Source of the DNA: Wyeomyia smithii
Taxonomy: Eukaryota; Arthropoda; Insecta; Diptera; Culicidae
Length of the DNA stretch: 64,000 bases
Assembly: GCF_029784165.1 (NCBI RefSeq)
Contig: NC_073694.1
Span: forward strand, 29,164,506-29,228,505
Direction: 5' to 3'
Under the pieces are notes generated by a model that saw only the letters and a program-made list of their open reading frames with translations, was not told the DNA's origin and searched no databases. A program made the translations under genes and the position numbers. How positions within the stretch are numbered: the stretch's first letter is position 1; every line of letters starts with the position of its first letter. Shown piece by piece: positions 1-11,340 of the stretch.

Positions 1-1339
1 TTTTCTTTTAAGGCCTTTTTTGGCCTTTAGAAGGGTTTCTGCTTGTTTCAATTCGTGGTGGATTGCAGTTATACATTTTTAGCTTGGCCTTCTTGTTCTG
101 ATCGGTCCATCTTGCCATTCATCCATGAATCAGCGTATATATAAATATTATGTATACTCACAGACAATATTAATAAAATCAATTAAACATTATAATTTCT
201 CTGAGCTTTTGTTTTTCGATTTTTCAAGCTTTTAATTAAACGTTGTTATGAGGTTTAAATAGTTATGATCAATCTTTTGGCAGCGTCACATGAATTCACG
301 ACAACTGTACTATGATAAGTTTGGCGGTTTGAGATCGAATTTAGAAATATGTTTTGGCTCAGGCGCGTTATTGCATTTTTATAAATTCCAAAGGCTTTGC
401 AAGCATGGAATTTTGCCAGTTTTTCTATTTTATTAGATAGTATTTACATCAACAAGTTCCTTATCCCCTCAATCAAATTTTGAAAAATATTAGAAAATCG
501 TCGCAACTTAATGCATGGGAGTCGATGCATATCATGACATCGGAACAGCCGCTTATGAACGAAGATGATGCTCCCATACTATCGCCCTCTTCCACCTCAC
601 CAAACTGAAATTGGAACTCTCTCCTACTAATAAGTTGGACATCGCCCCGTAGATGGGTAACAGCTTACCCGAAACCGGTCGGTAAAAAAGGTAATTTTTA
701 CATTGTAAGAACCATAAGTGTTTGTGTCCCGTTTAATATTTACTACCAAGGAGAACCCAGTGCTGTCAATTTTAGACAAAAGCATCAGTCGCTGGTGAGA
801 GTCCTCTATGAGTACTCTCACCTCTATTGTCGAGAAAATTATTCTGCGCTCTATTCCTCTGCCTATAGGTAGTCACAAAGTTAGACTGCTACTTCTTTTA
901 GTCACTCGAAACCAAATGTTCTAAAGCATTAACTTCGAAGTCATCATCTGTTTTATAGACTACGATTTGTAATTTTAAAGCATGGTTTTGAATTCCACAT
1001 TTGGGTTTTGGATTTGGGATTTTTGAGTCTTATTTCATATGTTGATTTTTTTGTTTTAAATTTATAATATTGTGTTTACTCTAATTAAGGTGAAATCCCT
1101 CCAGACACTCAAATGTGCACGGCTAAAATTTCAACAACTCACTTAGTCTAAAACTATTGAGTTGTTTAGTTTTCAAAGTGCCTTTAGCCCGAGACGTTAC
1201 ATTCTTGGAAGAAAGCTACGATAGTCACAGTCTATTCACAAACTGATTTGATCCGGATCAAATTCAAATTCGCTTCGAGCCTAATTGTGAACGGTTCTCA
1301 GCAACTTAACATTGAAACGTTAACTTTTTGCCAAACAGT
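1..1339. other. AT-rich flank upstream of lipase-like gene
   Basis: I see no convincing coding exon, RNA gene or mobile-element domain here. Short open frames lack codon structure or recognisable motifs. The stretch presumably includes the upstream region of the lipase-like gene that starts at 1404. Confidence 0.4.
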
Positions 1340-1344
1340 TCAGT
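1340..1344 (+). promoter_or_regulatory. candidate arthropod initiator (TCAGT)
   Basis: TCAGT, the common arthropod initiator core, lies about 60 bp upstream of the lipase-like start codon. There is no clear TATA box about 30 bp further upstream and no well-placed downstream promoter element. It is offered only as a possible transcription start, since the pentamer is common by chance. Confidence 0.22.
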
Positions 1345-1403
1345 GCAGTAATTCAACTTGAGTTTAACGCATCAGACACAAATTGCCATACAATCTGTTC
1401 ACA

Positions 1404-2251
1404 ATGTTTTATTTGCTAGTGATCACGTTCCTTTCATTAGTTTATGGTAACCAATCACTCAAATCCTAAACTGTTAAGGTTCAGTTTCACCTTTCGCAGT
1501 GATCTCCGGCTACAGTAACCTGTACACCGCCAGGGTACGTGATATCAACGGCGAGTGGCAACCCGTCAATCCGGATCGCTACAAAATATTCGACCTGGAC
1601 TTAGAACCTCCGTTCAACGCTGCAACCGATATTATCTATCGCTTGTACACACGCGAAACCCTTCAAAACCCTGAGGTCCTCGAAGTGCGCAATCCATCCT
1701 CGTTGAGAAGCTCAAACTTTAATCCCTCAAATCCCACCCGATTCACCGTTCACGGCTGGTGGGGGAATGAGACCCACGGGATGCATTTGGAAATCAGTCA
1801 AAGTTATTTTTCAGTCGGAAATTTTAACGTTATCAGCGTTGACTGGGAGAAGGGTGCGCACACGATCAATTACTTGACCGCTAGGAGGCGCATCGAAGAT
1901 GTGGGCCGCAGTATTGCCAGTACAATCAAATTGCTGGAGAGCGTGTATGGAACTTTGAATCGCACCACAATCAGTTTAATCGGGCATGGCTTAGGTGGTC
2001 ATGCTGTAGGCACTGCCGGAAGGGAACTCGGGAGTCAAATTGGTACCATCTTTGCGTTGGATCCGTCCGGAGCGTATTTTACGGAGCAAGACTACGATTT
2101 ACTGAGCAAAAATGATGCTCAGTATGTGGAAGTTCTGTACACTAGTACTCAGAGCTATCATTTACCGCTTGGGCAGGCTAACTTCTACGCTAACGGGGGA
2201 CAGTATCAGCGAGGCTGTGATCGAGGCGAACAGGGGGAAATTGGGAGGTGA
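1404..2251 (+). CDS. secreted lipase-like protein, predicted catalytically dead (two exons)
   Basis: Exon 1 (1404-1446) encodes a hydrophobic leader, MFYLLVITFLSLVY. A 53-bp intron (1447-1499, GTAACC...CGCAG, phase 1) joins it to exon 2 (1500-2251), giving 264 residues. The mature part matches the animal pancreatic lipase/phospholipase A1 fold: HGWW oxyanion region near residue 100, VDWEKGA, the nucleophile elbow LIGHGLGGHAVG near 174-185, the acid ALDPSGAYF near 202, and the late PLGQANFYANGG block. The elbow Ser is Gly (codon GGC at 1988-1990), so hydrolysis is not expected. The chain stops at TGA 2249-2251, before the usual C-terminal CSH histidine block. Read past that stop, the same frame gives GRAVRFYNALQSSVCKG, which resembles the family C-terminus, again without the His. 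Intact splicing and leader suggest either a non-enzymatic lipase homologue (such proteins exist in insects, e.g. yolk proteins) or a young pseudogene. The family call is secure; function is not. Confidence 0.75.
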
Positions 2252-2362
2252 ACCGTCAAATCTTGGGAAACGGCTGGAAGGGCTGTACGATTTTACAACG
2301 CACTCCAAAGCTCCGTTTGCAAGGGGTTAAGTTTAGACTGCGCAATTTGTTTCAATCATTAG

Positions 2363-2921
2363 TGTGCAATAATAACTGAAATTCCTAAATCTTAGATGAT
2401 ACTGAATTGAAGAAAATATTCTATTCTATTCTAGCGTCACTCGACACTGTACAATGAGCGCAACTATGCTAAAAGCGGTGTTTATAAGTATGAATTTTAT
2501 TGAAAAAAGAATATATGTTTTTAATACTGTCGCATTTTTAGCAATTAAAAATCAGACAAGGCACTGTTAGATGAAAATTTTCTCCCATTTTTCAATCCTC
2601 ATTGTGACAACTAAACAGCAAATTAAGCTAATCGAAAGTGTGCCTCTACATGTATGAAACTATATGCTGCAGTGTGACATAATACAGACAAATTTCATTC
2701 GGGAAAGGTTCAACCACTTTTGCAAGAGGAGAATCAGTGTGATACAATGCATTATGGACGAAAGTGCATTGATGATAGTGAGTCGCACTAATGAAATGAA
2801 AATGGTCGATCACTACGACATGAGATACGGTTCGGAACCTTATATGAAAATGGACACCCTCAAATCGGGATAGAGCCGCGTTTTCAAATGAGACGCAAAA
2901 CTAGAAAAAGAAGAAGCTAAC
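2363..2921. other. intergenic AT-rich stretch
   Basis: This is the 3' flank of the lipase-like gene. A clear AATAAA signal is not evident close to the end of the coding frame. Nothing else is recognised. The open frame at 2664-2873 has no protein-family features. Confidence 0.35.
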
Positions 2922-2981
2922 CTTTTCCGTCGCTTTTCTCTCTTGGCCAGCAGCGGCAGCCAAAAGGTCCAGAAGTGGCAG
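2922..2981 (-). CDS. possible third exon of the unidentified minus-strand gene
   Basis: Downstream (minus sense) of the strong donor at 3061-3062, an AG at 2982-2983 followed by sequence reading CHFWTFWLPLLAKREKRRK would keep frame with the preceding exon (phase 2, completing an Asn codon). A possible GT donor sits at 2920-2921. The pyrimidine tract is weak and the donor (GTTAGC) is poor, so this may be chance. The exon could also run on to an in-frame stop near 2843. Confidence 0.2.
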
Positions 2982-3062
2982 CTTGTTTGTTTTTGTGTGG
3001 TATAACCATTATAAAAGTTTTAACCCTGGTTATTTAGAAAATTACAACTGAATGACACTTAC

Positions 3063-3532
3063 TTGGCATTTTTCGGCTTGCGACCTTCGATTATCTTGCG
3101 AATGTGCGTCCGCAGGTGAATTCCGTCATCGTCTTCCGATTCGCTGACGGTGGTCCCGAGTGCGCCGTCCGTATCGTCGTCATCGGTTCCGTTGCAAGGC
3201 ACTAGTGGCGTTTTGTGATGTGTCGGTGTTGTGTGCAATCCGAAACCGTCTGGGTTTAACTGTTAGAATGATCAAACAGTAGTATTAGCAACTATGCTGG
3301 CAGCGTTGCCAGCGCGAGAACTCACCTTAACCATCGTTCCAATTTGTCGACTTTCGGGTCTGCTCTCGAGCAGACAGTCACTCTCGCGGTCCATGATGTT
3401 TGTGTTTTCCGGCTTCGCCAGGGGAGGAAGGGCTATCGGAATCGCTCGGCGTGGCGTTGGTCCCAGTAGTCGTTCATGCATCTCATGAAGGTATGGGCAA
3501 CGTATCATACCGTGCTCGAAGCTCGTCGGTAA
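3063..3532 (-). CDS. unidentified host gene, two well-spliced internal exons
   Basis: Two minus-strand exons join cleanly. Exon 3532-3326 follows a TTAG acceptor and ends at an AAG|GTGAGT donor. A 66-bp intron with a CTAAC-type branch point ends in AACAG, and exon 3259-3063 ends at an AA|GTAAGT donor. The joined frame starts LPTSFEHGMIRCPYLHEMHE and has an in-frame Met 9 residues in, so the upstream edge may be either a splice acceptor or a first coding exon. The second exon carries NGTDDDDTDGALGTTVSES, an acidic, Ser-rich, probably disordered stretch, then a basic segment HLRTHIRKIIEGRKPK. No stop codon occurs in the 404 coding bases, and splice sites match consensus well, so it is very likely a real gene continuing toward lower coordinates. 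I do not recognise the family. Acidic-to-basic composition would fit a cytoplasmic linker of a larger protein, but that is a guess. Confidence 0.62.
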
Positions 3533-3534
3533 CT

Positions 3535-6500
3535 AACAGCTAATGGCAGTGCTGGAAGCGAAGAAAGAAAATAAACAGTTGAAAGTTAGATCACGCGTTC
3601 ATCGACACTTGGGCCAAAAAAAAACTTCGCTTGCTTGAACTCTGAGGCGCTACGACAAGGACGATGATGTCATCGGCCTCAAAAATTTTCCAATCAAACG
3701 TACATACATCGGAAAAGAACCGGTCCTCCGGGCCGGAAAAAGTTGTCAAACCAAAATGCGCTCCAAGAAATGCAACTGGTGCAACAATGATGGCACGCGG
3801 AGGGTACAAAACGGAAAATGGCAAACGGCGTGTCAATAACCCTATACATATTTTCCCAATTTTCTCGTCGCCCCATACTAAACAAAGCAAGCCAGTAAGC
3901 AAGCAAGTATCACGTTTCACCGACAGACCAGACCATCATAATTTGTAGGATGGTTTGTTTTGTTTTGCTTTTTCCCACTGACGGAACACATTGTTGATGG
4001 CAACAGTGTCTCTGCCTTCGGGAATCTAGGTCACTTGGATCTCGTCACGGAAGAAGATTTTGTTTATGTTCGTTTCCCTGTGCTAGCAATTAATGACTAG
4101 TTCTGGGTAAACAATTGCCGCTTCGGACACTTGTTTTGATGGGTTTTTGGCATTCCAGAATGGCAATTTACTGCCCCGGCAGTAGTCAGGAGTGCAAATT
4201 TGGACGGGGGCTTTTGTGCTGACTGTTTAAACAACGATCAGTGGGGATAATGTAATGTTCTAGAAATATTATGATCATGCGTCACATTAAAAATGAAAGG
4301 TTGTATGCCTTACGGATACGGACAATACGAATAAATAAATAATGGTTTGTTTTCTGTCTAATTGATTAGAACAGTAATGTAGTAATTGCCACTGAATTAA
4401 ATTTAGCTTGACGAAAGCAAAAAAAATCATGGTGATTATATTTGCCTATTTAGTTCCTTTTCGCTTTTTGTTTAACACTCGGTTTCAAACGGAGTTGCCA
4501 GTCATTTTTGATGTTCTTGATATGTTCGGCATTTATGACATTCTTCACATTTTTGACAAATTATTTCAAAGCATTAAATAATATTTTTAGTTTATTGAAA
4601 CAGTTTCAATATATTTCATAATAAATTCGAAAGTATTCACAAATAGGGACTGTATGCTGTACTCTGTGCGCCCATCGGTACATGTTTCTAATTATTCCAT
4701 GGTATTCTCGTTTTTATGCCGGTAATATTATCTTTACAGAATAACTTCAACATGCTAAAAATAAAAGGATATGGTTTGTCCTCATTTCTGCAAGAAAATG
4801 TTAATTCAGCACAGCGGTTTGTAAGCCATTTTTTAAGCGGAGACGCAATATATTTTATTATTTTACAAGCAAATTATATGTTATAAACATAATGTTGAAC
4901 ATGTTTACACCAAGCACCTATACTAAATTTTACTATGAAGACCTCGAAAACGAAGATAAAAATAACAAAAACGCTGATTCACCGATGGTCTATCAAAGAC
5001 ATTGTTCAGATTACTTCGTTGCATATTTGGCAACCCTTCATTTCTGTTTATTTACAAACAAAATCTGTCGTTCGCGTGTGCATTAAAGTGAATAATCGTG
5101 AGCCAAATGGAGGAAACCAATAAATGTGAGCGTGATTACACGGAATTCGGGTTATTCGCGTTGAAAGAGATTTTGAAGGCTGTTCGCACCTACGTGAACT
5201 CTCATATGCAATTGTCAAAATGTGCGTGATGACAAAAGCAAAAATATTTCCTTCCTTCTTTTTCGCATACAAAAACCAAACAAATATCAGCAACACCGTC
5301 AACACGAATTAGACCTGCAAAAGTGTAAAAGCAAACAAAAGCATTCATCTGTCCAGAAGCAACGAAAAATGTGTACGTGATTGATATGGAATCTAAAAAC
5401 ACATCACTGATTTGAACACATACGAAGCCTCCGCAATCGCAGTTCCACCATGTATAGTGTGCTCCCAGGCCAGGTTAAAGTATTCCTCTAAACGTAATCA
5501 CGTACCGATATTTACTTATGTTTTTCCTCCATATTTAATCCGTGAGAATATTCAGCTACCGGTGATTTATTTCGTAAACGATCATCGAAGCCATAGCTGA
5601 AGAATGTTTTTATTTCGCTTCATGCCAACACTATGCACATCTTGCAGCCGGCTCATGTGGCCATATTTAGGTCTCTCTAGGCCAGCTGGATCAAACAAGT
5701 ATCTTATTTTTCATTTTTCTGCTTGTTCTACTCAATTGAGAATATATTTCATTCCATTGTTAGTAGTATTGATTTGGCAAGCTAAACATCCCGGAAAAGT
5801 AATCAAACGGAAGCTGGCAAGAGACCTTGTTCAAACCGCAAACTGTAATGAATAGTTTTGAAGTTTGTAACCTTTAATCTTTCAACGTTGATGCAGTTGA
5901 CTACTCTAAATGTATCGCGGAAAAACATGCCGATCAGCTTCGCTAGAAAAATCTCGATTCGGTCGACGATAATTTCTCGTCGAGACATTCAAAATGCAGT
6001 GCTCCACCAAAAAAGTTGTTTTGTGTCGTTTAGTTGAACCGGATGATTTTGAAAGTGAAACCGAAAAAACTCTGTGCTATATCTATAGACACAAACACAT
6101 ATTTCTGTTGGTCAGTTTATAGACTTCATAAATAACAAAATTGGCTCCTCCATTTTTTTCCATTTTTCACAACATTTTGTAATCAACGCTAGCTTCACCG
6201 CAAATTTAGCAAAACCCTCCATTCCACAAAGCCACAAAAGCGTTGCTGATTTTTATGGCAACACTTGTAAATTGTGAATAATTATTATTTGTCATTCTGT
6301 GCACGCGCTTTTTTCTCAAGCGACGAGAGAAATTTCTCTCTCGCTCGTAGAATTTCCACGTATGTGCGACAAGGCTAGACACATCACATACGATTTTCAA
6401 GTTGCTCTTTCGCTTCTCTTTCGGTTCGGATTGCGACGCGCAAGGCGATATCTCGTTGCTTCACGAAATGAGCGAGACACCCGTGCTGTACATACTTGTT

Positions 6501-7335
6501 ACCAGTGTTGTTAGTCTCACTCATACTGTCGGTGCGTGCTTGCTGCTATTCAGAGGAATACATGAAAAAGAAAAAGTATCTCGAAAGCGTGTGTGCAAAA
6601 GACTTGAAAAGCGTAGCATATGTCTCGTCCTCAAGCAGAAAGGAGGAGAATGGTTTTGCTTCTCGCTCGCTTTGCAATGCTGCTTGATACCAGTTGAAAC
6701 TGTTTAGGTGTAGTAGTTTGGAGCTGCCAAATACATTGGAGAAACGCTAGAGCATTAATTGCGTTATACCCAACACGCAATCATTGTACTGGTTCCAAAT
6801 TACATCAACAATTGCGCTAAAAACGCACAATTTTGTACTGGTTTCGCATCATCCAACTTTTGGGTGTAGGATGCAAATAATCGCTTAAAGTGCAACAAAG
6901 AATTAGTGTCATATTTTCTACTTCTTATTGCCTTGTTACTGAAAAGTTATTAAGTGTCCTTGAGCGAAGTGTTCTGCTCCGGTAAAATACGTTTGGGATT
7001 GGGTAGTTCTGTTAGAAAAGTATTGTTATCAAATAGACATATGTAAACGTTCTTCTCAAGCTTTCTGTTTTATAACCTGGACAAACGCCTCCTACATGTT
7101 CTACGAAATAGTCTTGAAAAAATGTAGAAAGAATAGAGTAAATCAACCTATAATGGAGCCCTTTCCAATAGCGGACCACTTGCCAGATTAACTATGTTTA
7201 TGCGAAGACTCGAGAGATTTTCGGAAAACTTCCATCGAGAAACATCTTTTCCAGCCAATGTGCATCACAAATATTTTTTTTTAATTATTCCCGTATTGTT
7301 TACTAATCATTCTAGAATTGCTTCAATTATTTTTA
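3535..7335. other. non-coding, probably intronic or intergenic
   Basis: No open frame here shows family motifs. The stretch would be an upstream intron of the minus-strand gene if the exon at 3326-3532 begins at an acceptor. A short GAGAGAAATTTCTCTCTC near-palindrome lies near 6325. I otherwise see nothing to annotate. Confidence 0.35.
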
Positions 7336-7450
7336 TGTTACTTCAAAGTCGCTGCTTAGCTAGTTTTATTGAGGGAGTCTTTTTACGGGATTCAAAATTT
7401 ACGAGGTATTCTGACACGGATTTTGAAATTCTCGTGGTTTTTCACATGGA
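7336..7450. mobile_element. degenerate copy of the TTTACGCGGATTC MITE family
   Basis: The run tttttacgggattcaaaattt, then tacgaggtattctgacacgga, can be aligned with the centre of the better-preserved element at 21811-21992 (TTTACGCGGATTCCGG, AATTTACGCGG). An outer block resembling its terminus (caaagtcgctg) lies at the left. The copy is old and its ends are uncertain. Confidence 0.4.
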
Positions 7451-8084
7451 TTTTTTACAAAAATCGTTTCTTCCGAATTATTTTACAGGAAATTCAGTTC
7501 ATATCATTCGCTCGGTTTTACTAATTATTTATTACCCTTTTTTTATTGGGCTGGACTTGAGCTTGTTTTTTTTCTGGATGTGGAATTTCGGCTTACGGCA
7601 ACATATACCAAACCGTGTTTACCAAAATATGCAACACTGCGATTTCATGACACTAACTATTGTACTATTGAAAAATTATTTGTTTTGAACGTAGATTCCG
7701 ATAAATTAGAGGCTAATACATATCCAAAGACCGGGAATCCACTAAAAAAGATGCCATTCAAAAGTTCGGGATGGTGACTTCCTATATCTGTAGAACAGCC
7801 GAATATCATCTAATAGGAGTACTTCCGGAACTGGGACGATGCCCAAAACTTTGAAATCGAGCCCAGACATAATTTTTAAATTCAGGGTTGCAACCCCAAT
7901 CGACCCCAGTTACCATTTTGATAATTTGGTTATTTGCGTCAATCATAGTAGACTACATCTTAAAAACTATTGCTAACATCACAATGATGTAATTCTAGTG
8001 TTAAATTTTTTTCTATGTGCATTTCATGACATTGTTAAATCAATACCTTAACAATATTTATTAAAAAGACTCACCATTAGGCTG

Positions 8085-8600
8085 TCCCAAAAAAATCGAT
8101 GTTGAAAAAGTCAAGGTGCTCAGCCCTAAATTGAAAGAAAATAAGTTTAGTAAAGCGGCCCGGCCATGGCATATTCTGTTCTATAAGAATTTGATACAAA
8201 AATTTTTCGCGTTCTTAATGAGCGTGTAGGAGCATAGAAGTTGAGTTTTTCTCGTAAACTTTCTGAACATATGCGTTGTGAAACTAAATCCTTAAGGGCC
8301 GTTCCTCAACCACGTGGTAATATTTTGAACACTTTTTATACCTTCCGTTCCCTCGTGGTCTTTCGTGGTCATCAAGCCAACCCTCCCCCCTCCTGTGACT
8401 TTAACCACGTGGTATTTCATTTGTCAAGTGCCAAAAATTCGCTTAAATTTTTTACATTTTTATTATTAAACTTTCAGTACATTCTATATTTCTAAAATGC
8501 AAAAGCTTCATTCTTGACTTGGTGACAACAATAAATTATAAGTCAGGAAAAAAGACCACGTGGTCATTTCGTTTGCTGTTCAAGAGTGCAACTAGAATGT
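8085..8600. repeat. repeat-like stretch with three ACCACGTGGT palindromes
   Basis: The 10-bp palindrome ACCACGTGGT, containing the E-box CACGTG, occurs at 8309-8318, 8404-8413 and 8555-8564; the last is extended to 12 bp. A related tcgtggtctttcgtggtcat lies between the first two. The spacing and AT-rich filler look like the inside of an interspersed repeat rather than a host enhancer, though either is possible. Confidence 0.4.
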
Positions 8601-8659
8601 TCAGGATTTCTTTTCCTTGTGTAGGATTCCAATTGCATTTTTTTACGTTGAGATCAAGA

Positions 8660-9164
8660 AGACTTTTCTACACCAAATGTAGAAAATATCGACCTCCTTT
8701 TGGAATTGTTGGATTCTGATTTGGTTCTTATTTCCATGTACGATGTCATGTCATCGGTATACATCGATACTTCGTAAGGATTCAACACAAGAGTAACGTC
8801 ATTAAACGTCTTTGTCAATAAAATGAAGAGCAAAGGGCCCAAATGGGAGCCTTGTGGAACTACCGATGTCACTTTAACTGGTACAGAAAGGTGTCCCTTA
8901 AACCTAACCGTTTGTGTCCTATTCGTCAAATGAGATTCAATCCTTCTAAGTAGGCCTGACTTAAATCCCAGTTTTTCTTAAATTTGAACATAAGCATGGG
9001 AATATCTACTCTGTCAAAAGTTTTACTGAAATCCGTGTATAGAGTTTCCACGAAGTTGCCTCTGTCCATAGACGCAAGAGAGAAATCAACAAACACAAGT
9101 AAATTGGTGACTGTAGACCTTCCTTTGTAGAAACCATGTCGGTTGCACCGTATGCGAATAAATG
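8660..9164 (-). mobile_element. CR1-like retrotransposon A, reverse transcriptase core (pseudogene)
   Basis: Minus-strand sequence reads as non-LTR reverse transcriptase over several frames: HGFYKGRSTVTNLL, then YTDFSKTFDRVD, HLTNRTQTVRFKG, VPQGSHLGPLLFILL and MYTDDMT in the place of the catalytic (F/Y)ADD box. The motif order and GVPQGS.LGPLLF spacing fit the CR1/Jockey side of the non-LTR tree. Frame changes and substitution of the catalytic box mark it as inactive. Its N-terminal part lies at 11586-11810 and 12384-12448, displaced by later insertions, so this is the downstream piece of a split element. Confidence 0.75.
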
Positions 9165-9320
9165 TTTTGCCTTTCTCCTAGAAAGGTTTAGCAATCACTT
9201 GCAAAACCGAAAGTATAAAAGTGCTCCAAAGGGCCGAATGGCATATATCACTCGACTCAGCTCGACGAGCGAGCATTTTCTGTATGTGTGTGTGTGTATG
9301 TGCAGATTTTTATTCTCATT

Positions 9321-10290
9321 CACTTTTCTCAGAGATGGCTGGACCGATTTTCATGAAATTAATTGCAAATGAAAGGTCTTGTTGTCCCATAAGACTCTAT
9401 TCAATTTTATTGTAATCGGATTTTTAGTTCAGAGGTTATGTATCAAAACGTAAAAATCATGAAACATCATTATCTCGAAAACTACACAACCGGTTTGAAC
9501 AAAATTGATTTCAAATGAACGGGTTGAATTTTATAAAGATTGAACTTGTGGTTCAAAAGTTATGAAAAGAAACGTGTTCTGAAGACTGTTTAATCTCACT
9601 CATGTTTCTCAGAGATGGCTGGACCGATTTTCATAAAATCAGTGTCAAATGGAAGGTCTAGTTGCCCCATGAGACCCTATTGTGTTGTTTTACAATCGGA
9701 CTATTACTTTGCCTTTTATGTTTAAAAATGTGAAATCCAGCTATGAAAAGGAACACATTCCGAAGACTACTTGAACTCACTCACTTTTCTCAAAGATGGC
9801 TGACCCGATATCCACAAAATTAGTGTCAATTAATAAGTCTAGCTGCCTCATAACACCCTATTGAATTTTGCTGTAATCGGACTGTAACTTCGTCTGTAAT
9901 GTACCGAAATGTGAAAATCACGAAACTTCATTATCTCAGAAACTACACAACCGATTTGATCAATATTATTATGAGATTAGCGGGCTAGTTAGGGGTTAAC
10001 TGATGAATTATGATTGAACACGTGGTTCCAAAGTTTGGCTGCCCTATACGTTCCCATTTCATTTGATTATAATCGAACTAAGCAACCGTTATGTATTAAA
10101 TTGTTAATAAAACAACAAAAGTCTATTATCTCAAAGATTACATGACTTATTTGAACATAACTAGTGTCATACGAACGGGTCATCTCTCAAACTTACAAAT
10201 AACAAACTTCATAACAATTTAATATGTGGTTCAAAAGTTATGGAGAGAAAAGAAATTCAAAGACTATTTGAAACTATACCTGCTTTGATC
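9321..10290. repeat. degenerate tandem array, unit beginning CACTTTTCTCAGAGATGGCT
   Basis: Clear unit starts occur at 9321, 9597 and about 9780, each followed by GGACCGATTTTCATRAAAT-like sequence, then by TAGTTGCCCCATGAGACCCTATT and a block about opposing strands such as aaaactacacaaccg. Spacing is about 185-275 bp, and later units to about 10290 are more diverged. It lies inside the element at 9165-11585. Confidence 0.6.
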
Positions 10291-10504
10291 AATATATGAG
10301 GTGGCCTCAACATAATTTAAATGTGGTATCGTACTATTTGAACGATCGAAATTCATTGATTTGTTGCGATGTGTTTAAAGTCTGCAAATGCACAACGAAT
10401 CAGATAAGAGCAAAGTCAAATAACAAATCGTTTGAAACGATTAGTTTTATCGAAATGACAAGATCCTCGACTTTTGGTTTCTGTACATCGCCTTAATTCT
10501 GAAT

Positions 10505-10905
10505 ATATTCATATTGGGTGGTATTCGGTTATTTTCAGCTGATTTTCTGGCATCAATCTGACACCGGAAATACCCATATTGGGTGGTATTTGGTCGTTAG
10601 CCGCTGTTCTTCCGAAACCGGAAGTTGCCATTTTGGATTTCATAATGGCATTTAGAGGCAAATTCTGGATTTTGAATGTCATTCTGGTTAAAGAAACACT
10701 CATATTGGGTGCTATTTAGTCATTTTCAGCTGTTTTTCAGAAACCGGAAGTCGCCATTTTAGAATTCAAATTGGTATCTGTGGTCGATTTTAGCTCCTGT
10801 GTATCATTCTAAATTCGGATATTATTATATCGGGTGGAAATCCATTTTTGGCCATTTTTGGCTTTTTTCCAGCAACCGGAAGTTGCCATCTTATGATCCA
10901 AAATG
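10505..10905. repeat. degenerate tandem array, unit CATATTGGGTGGTATT...GAAACCGGAAG
   Basis: Four units start near 10508, 10573, 10699 and 10826. Each has an (A)TATTGGGTGG opening, a TTTTCAGCTG-type middle and a CCGGAAGTYGCCATTTT end. Spacings vary from 65 to 127 bp because of internal deletions. Confidence 0.6.
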
Positions 10906-10939
10906 TTGCCTGAGGTCGATCATGGAACATATTTGTTAC

Positions 10940-11340
10940 CACTAAAAACATTCACCTGCCAAATATGATTCCATTCAGTTGATTAGTTCGCGAATGTACA
11001 GAAATTTGTGCAGAAACATGTGCTTCCAGAAGAGGGAGCGGCGTCGAACTATTATGGATATATTTGTTACCTCTAAAAACATTCACATGCTAAATTTGGT
11101 TCCATTTACTCGCTTAGTTCTCGAGATGTGCAGAAATTTGTGTTTTATTTGTATGGAATACCTCCCTTCCAAAAGAAGGAAAAGTGTCAAAACATTATGG
11201 CATATTTTTTACCACTAAAAACATTTACCTGCCAAATTTTGTTCCATTCAGTTGATTAGGTCTCGAGATGTGCAGAAATGTGTCATTTGTATGGGACCCC
11301 TCCCTTTCAGAAGAGGGAGGGGTCTCAAACTATCAGAGGA
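10940..11340. repeat. degenerate tandem array, unit AAACATTCACCTGCCAAAT...
   Basis: Three units near 10945, 11075 and 11218, about 130-145 bp apart, share AAACATTYACCTGCCAAATTT, GTTCCATTCAGTTGATTAG and CGAGATGTGCAGAAATTTGTG. They end in a CTCCCTTYCARAAGARGGA block, which also appears at 11025-11040 and 11305-11325. Confidence 0.6.

Noticed and set aside
7194..7688. 164-codon open frame, Phe/Leu-rich
   Set aside because: It overlaps a degenerate MITE and is AT-compositional. No domain motif or conserved start context.
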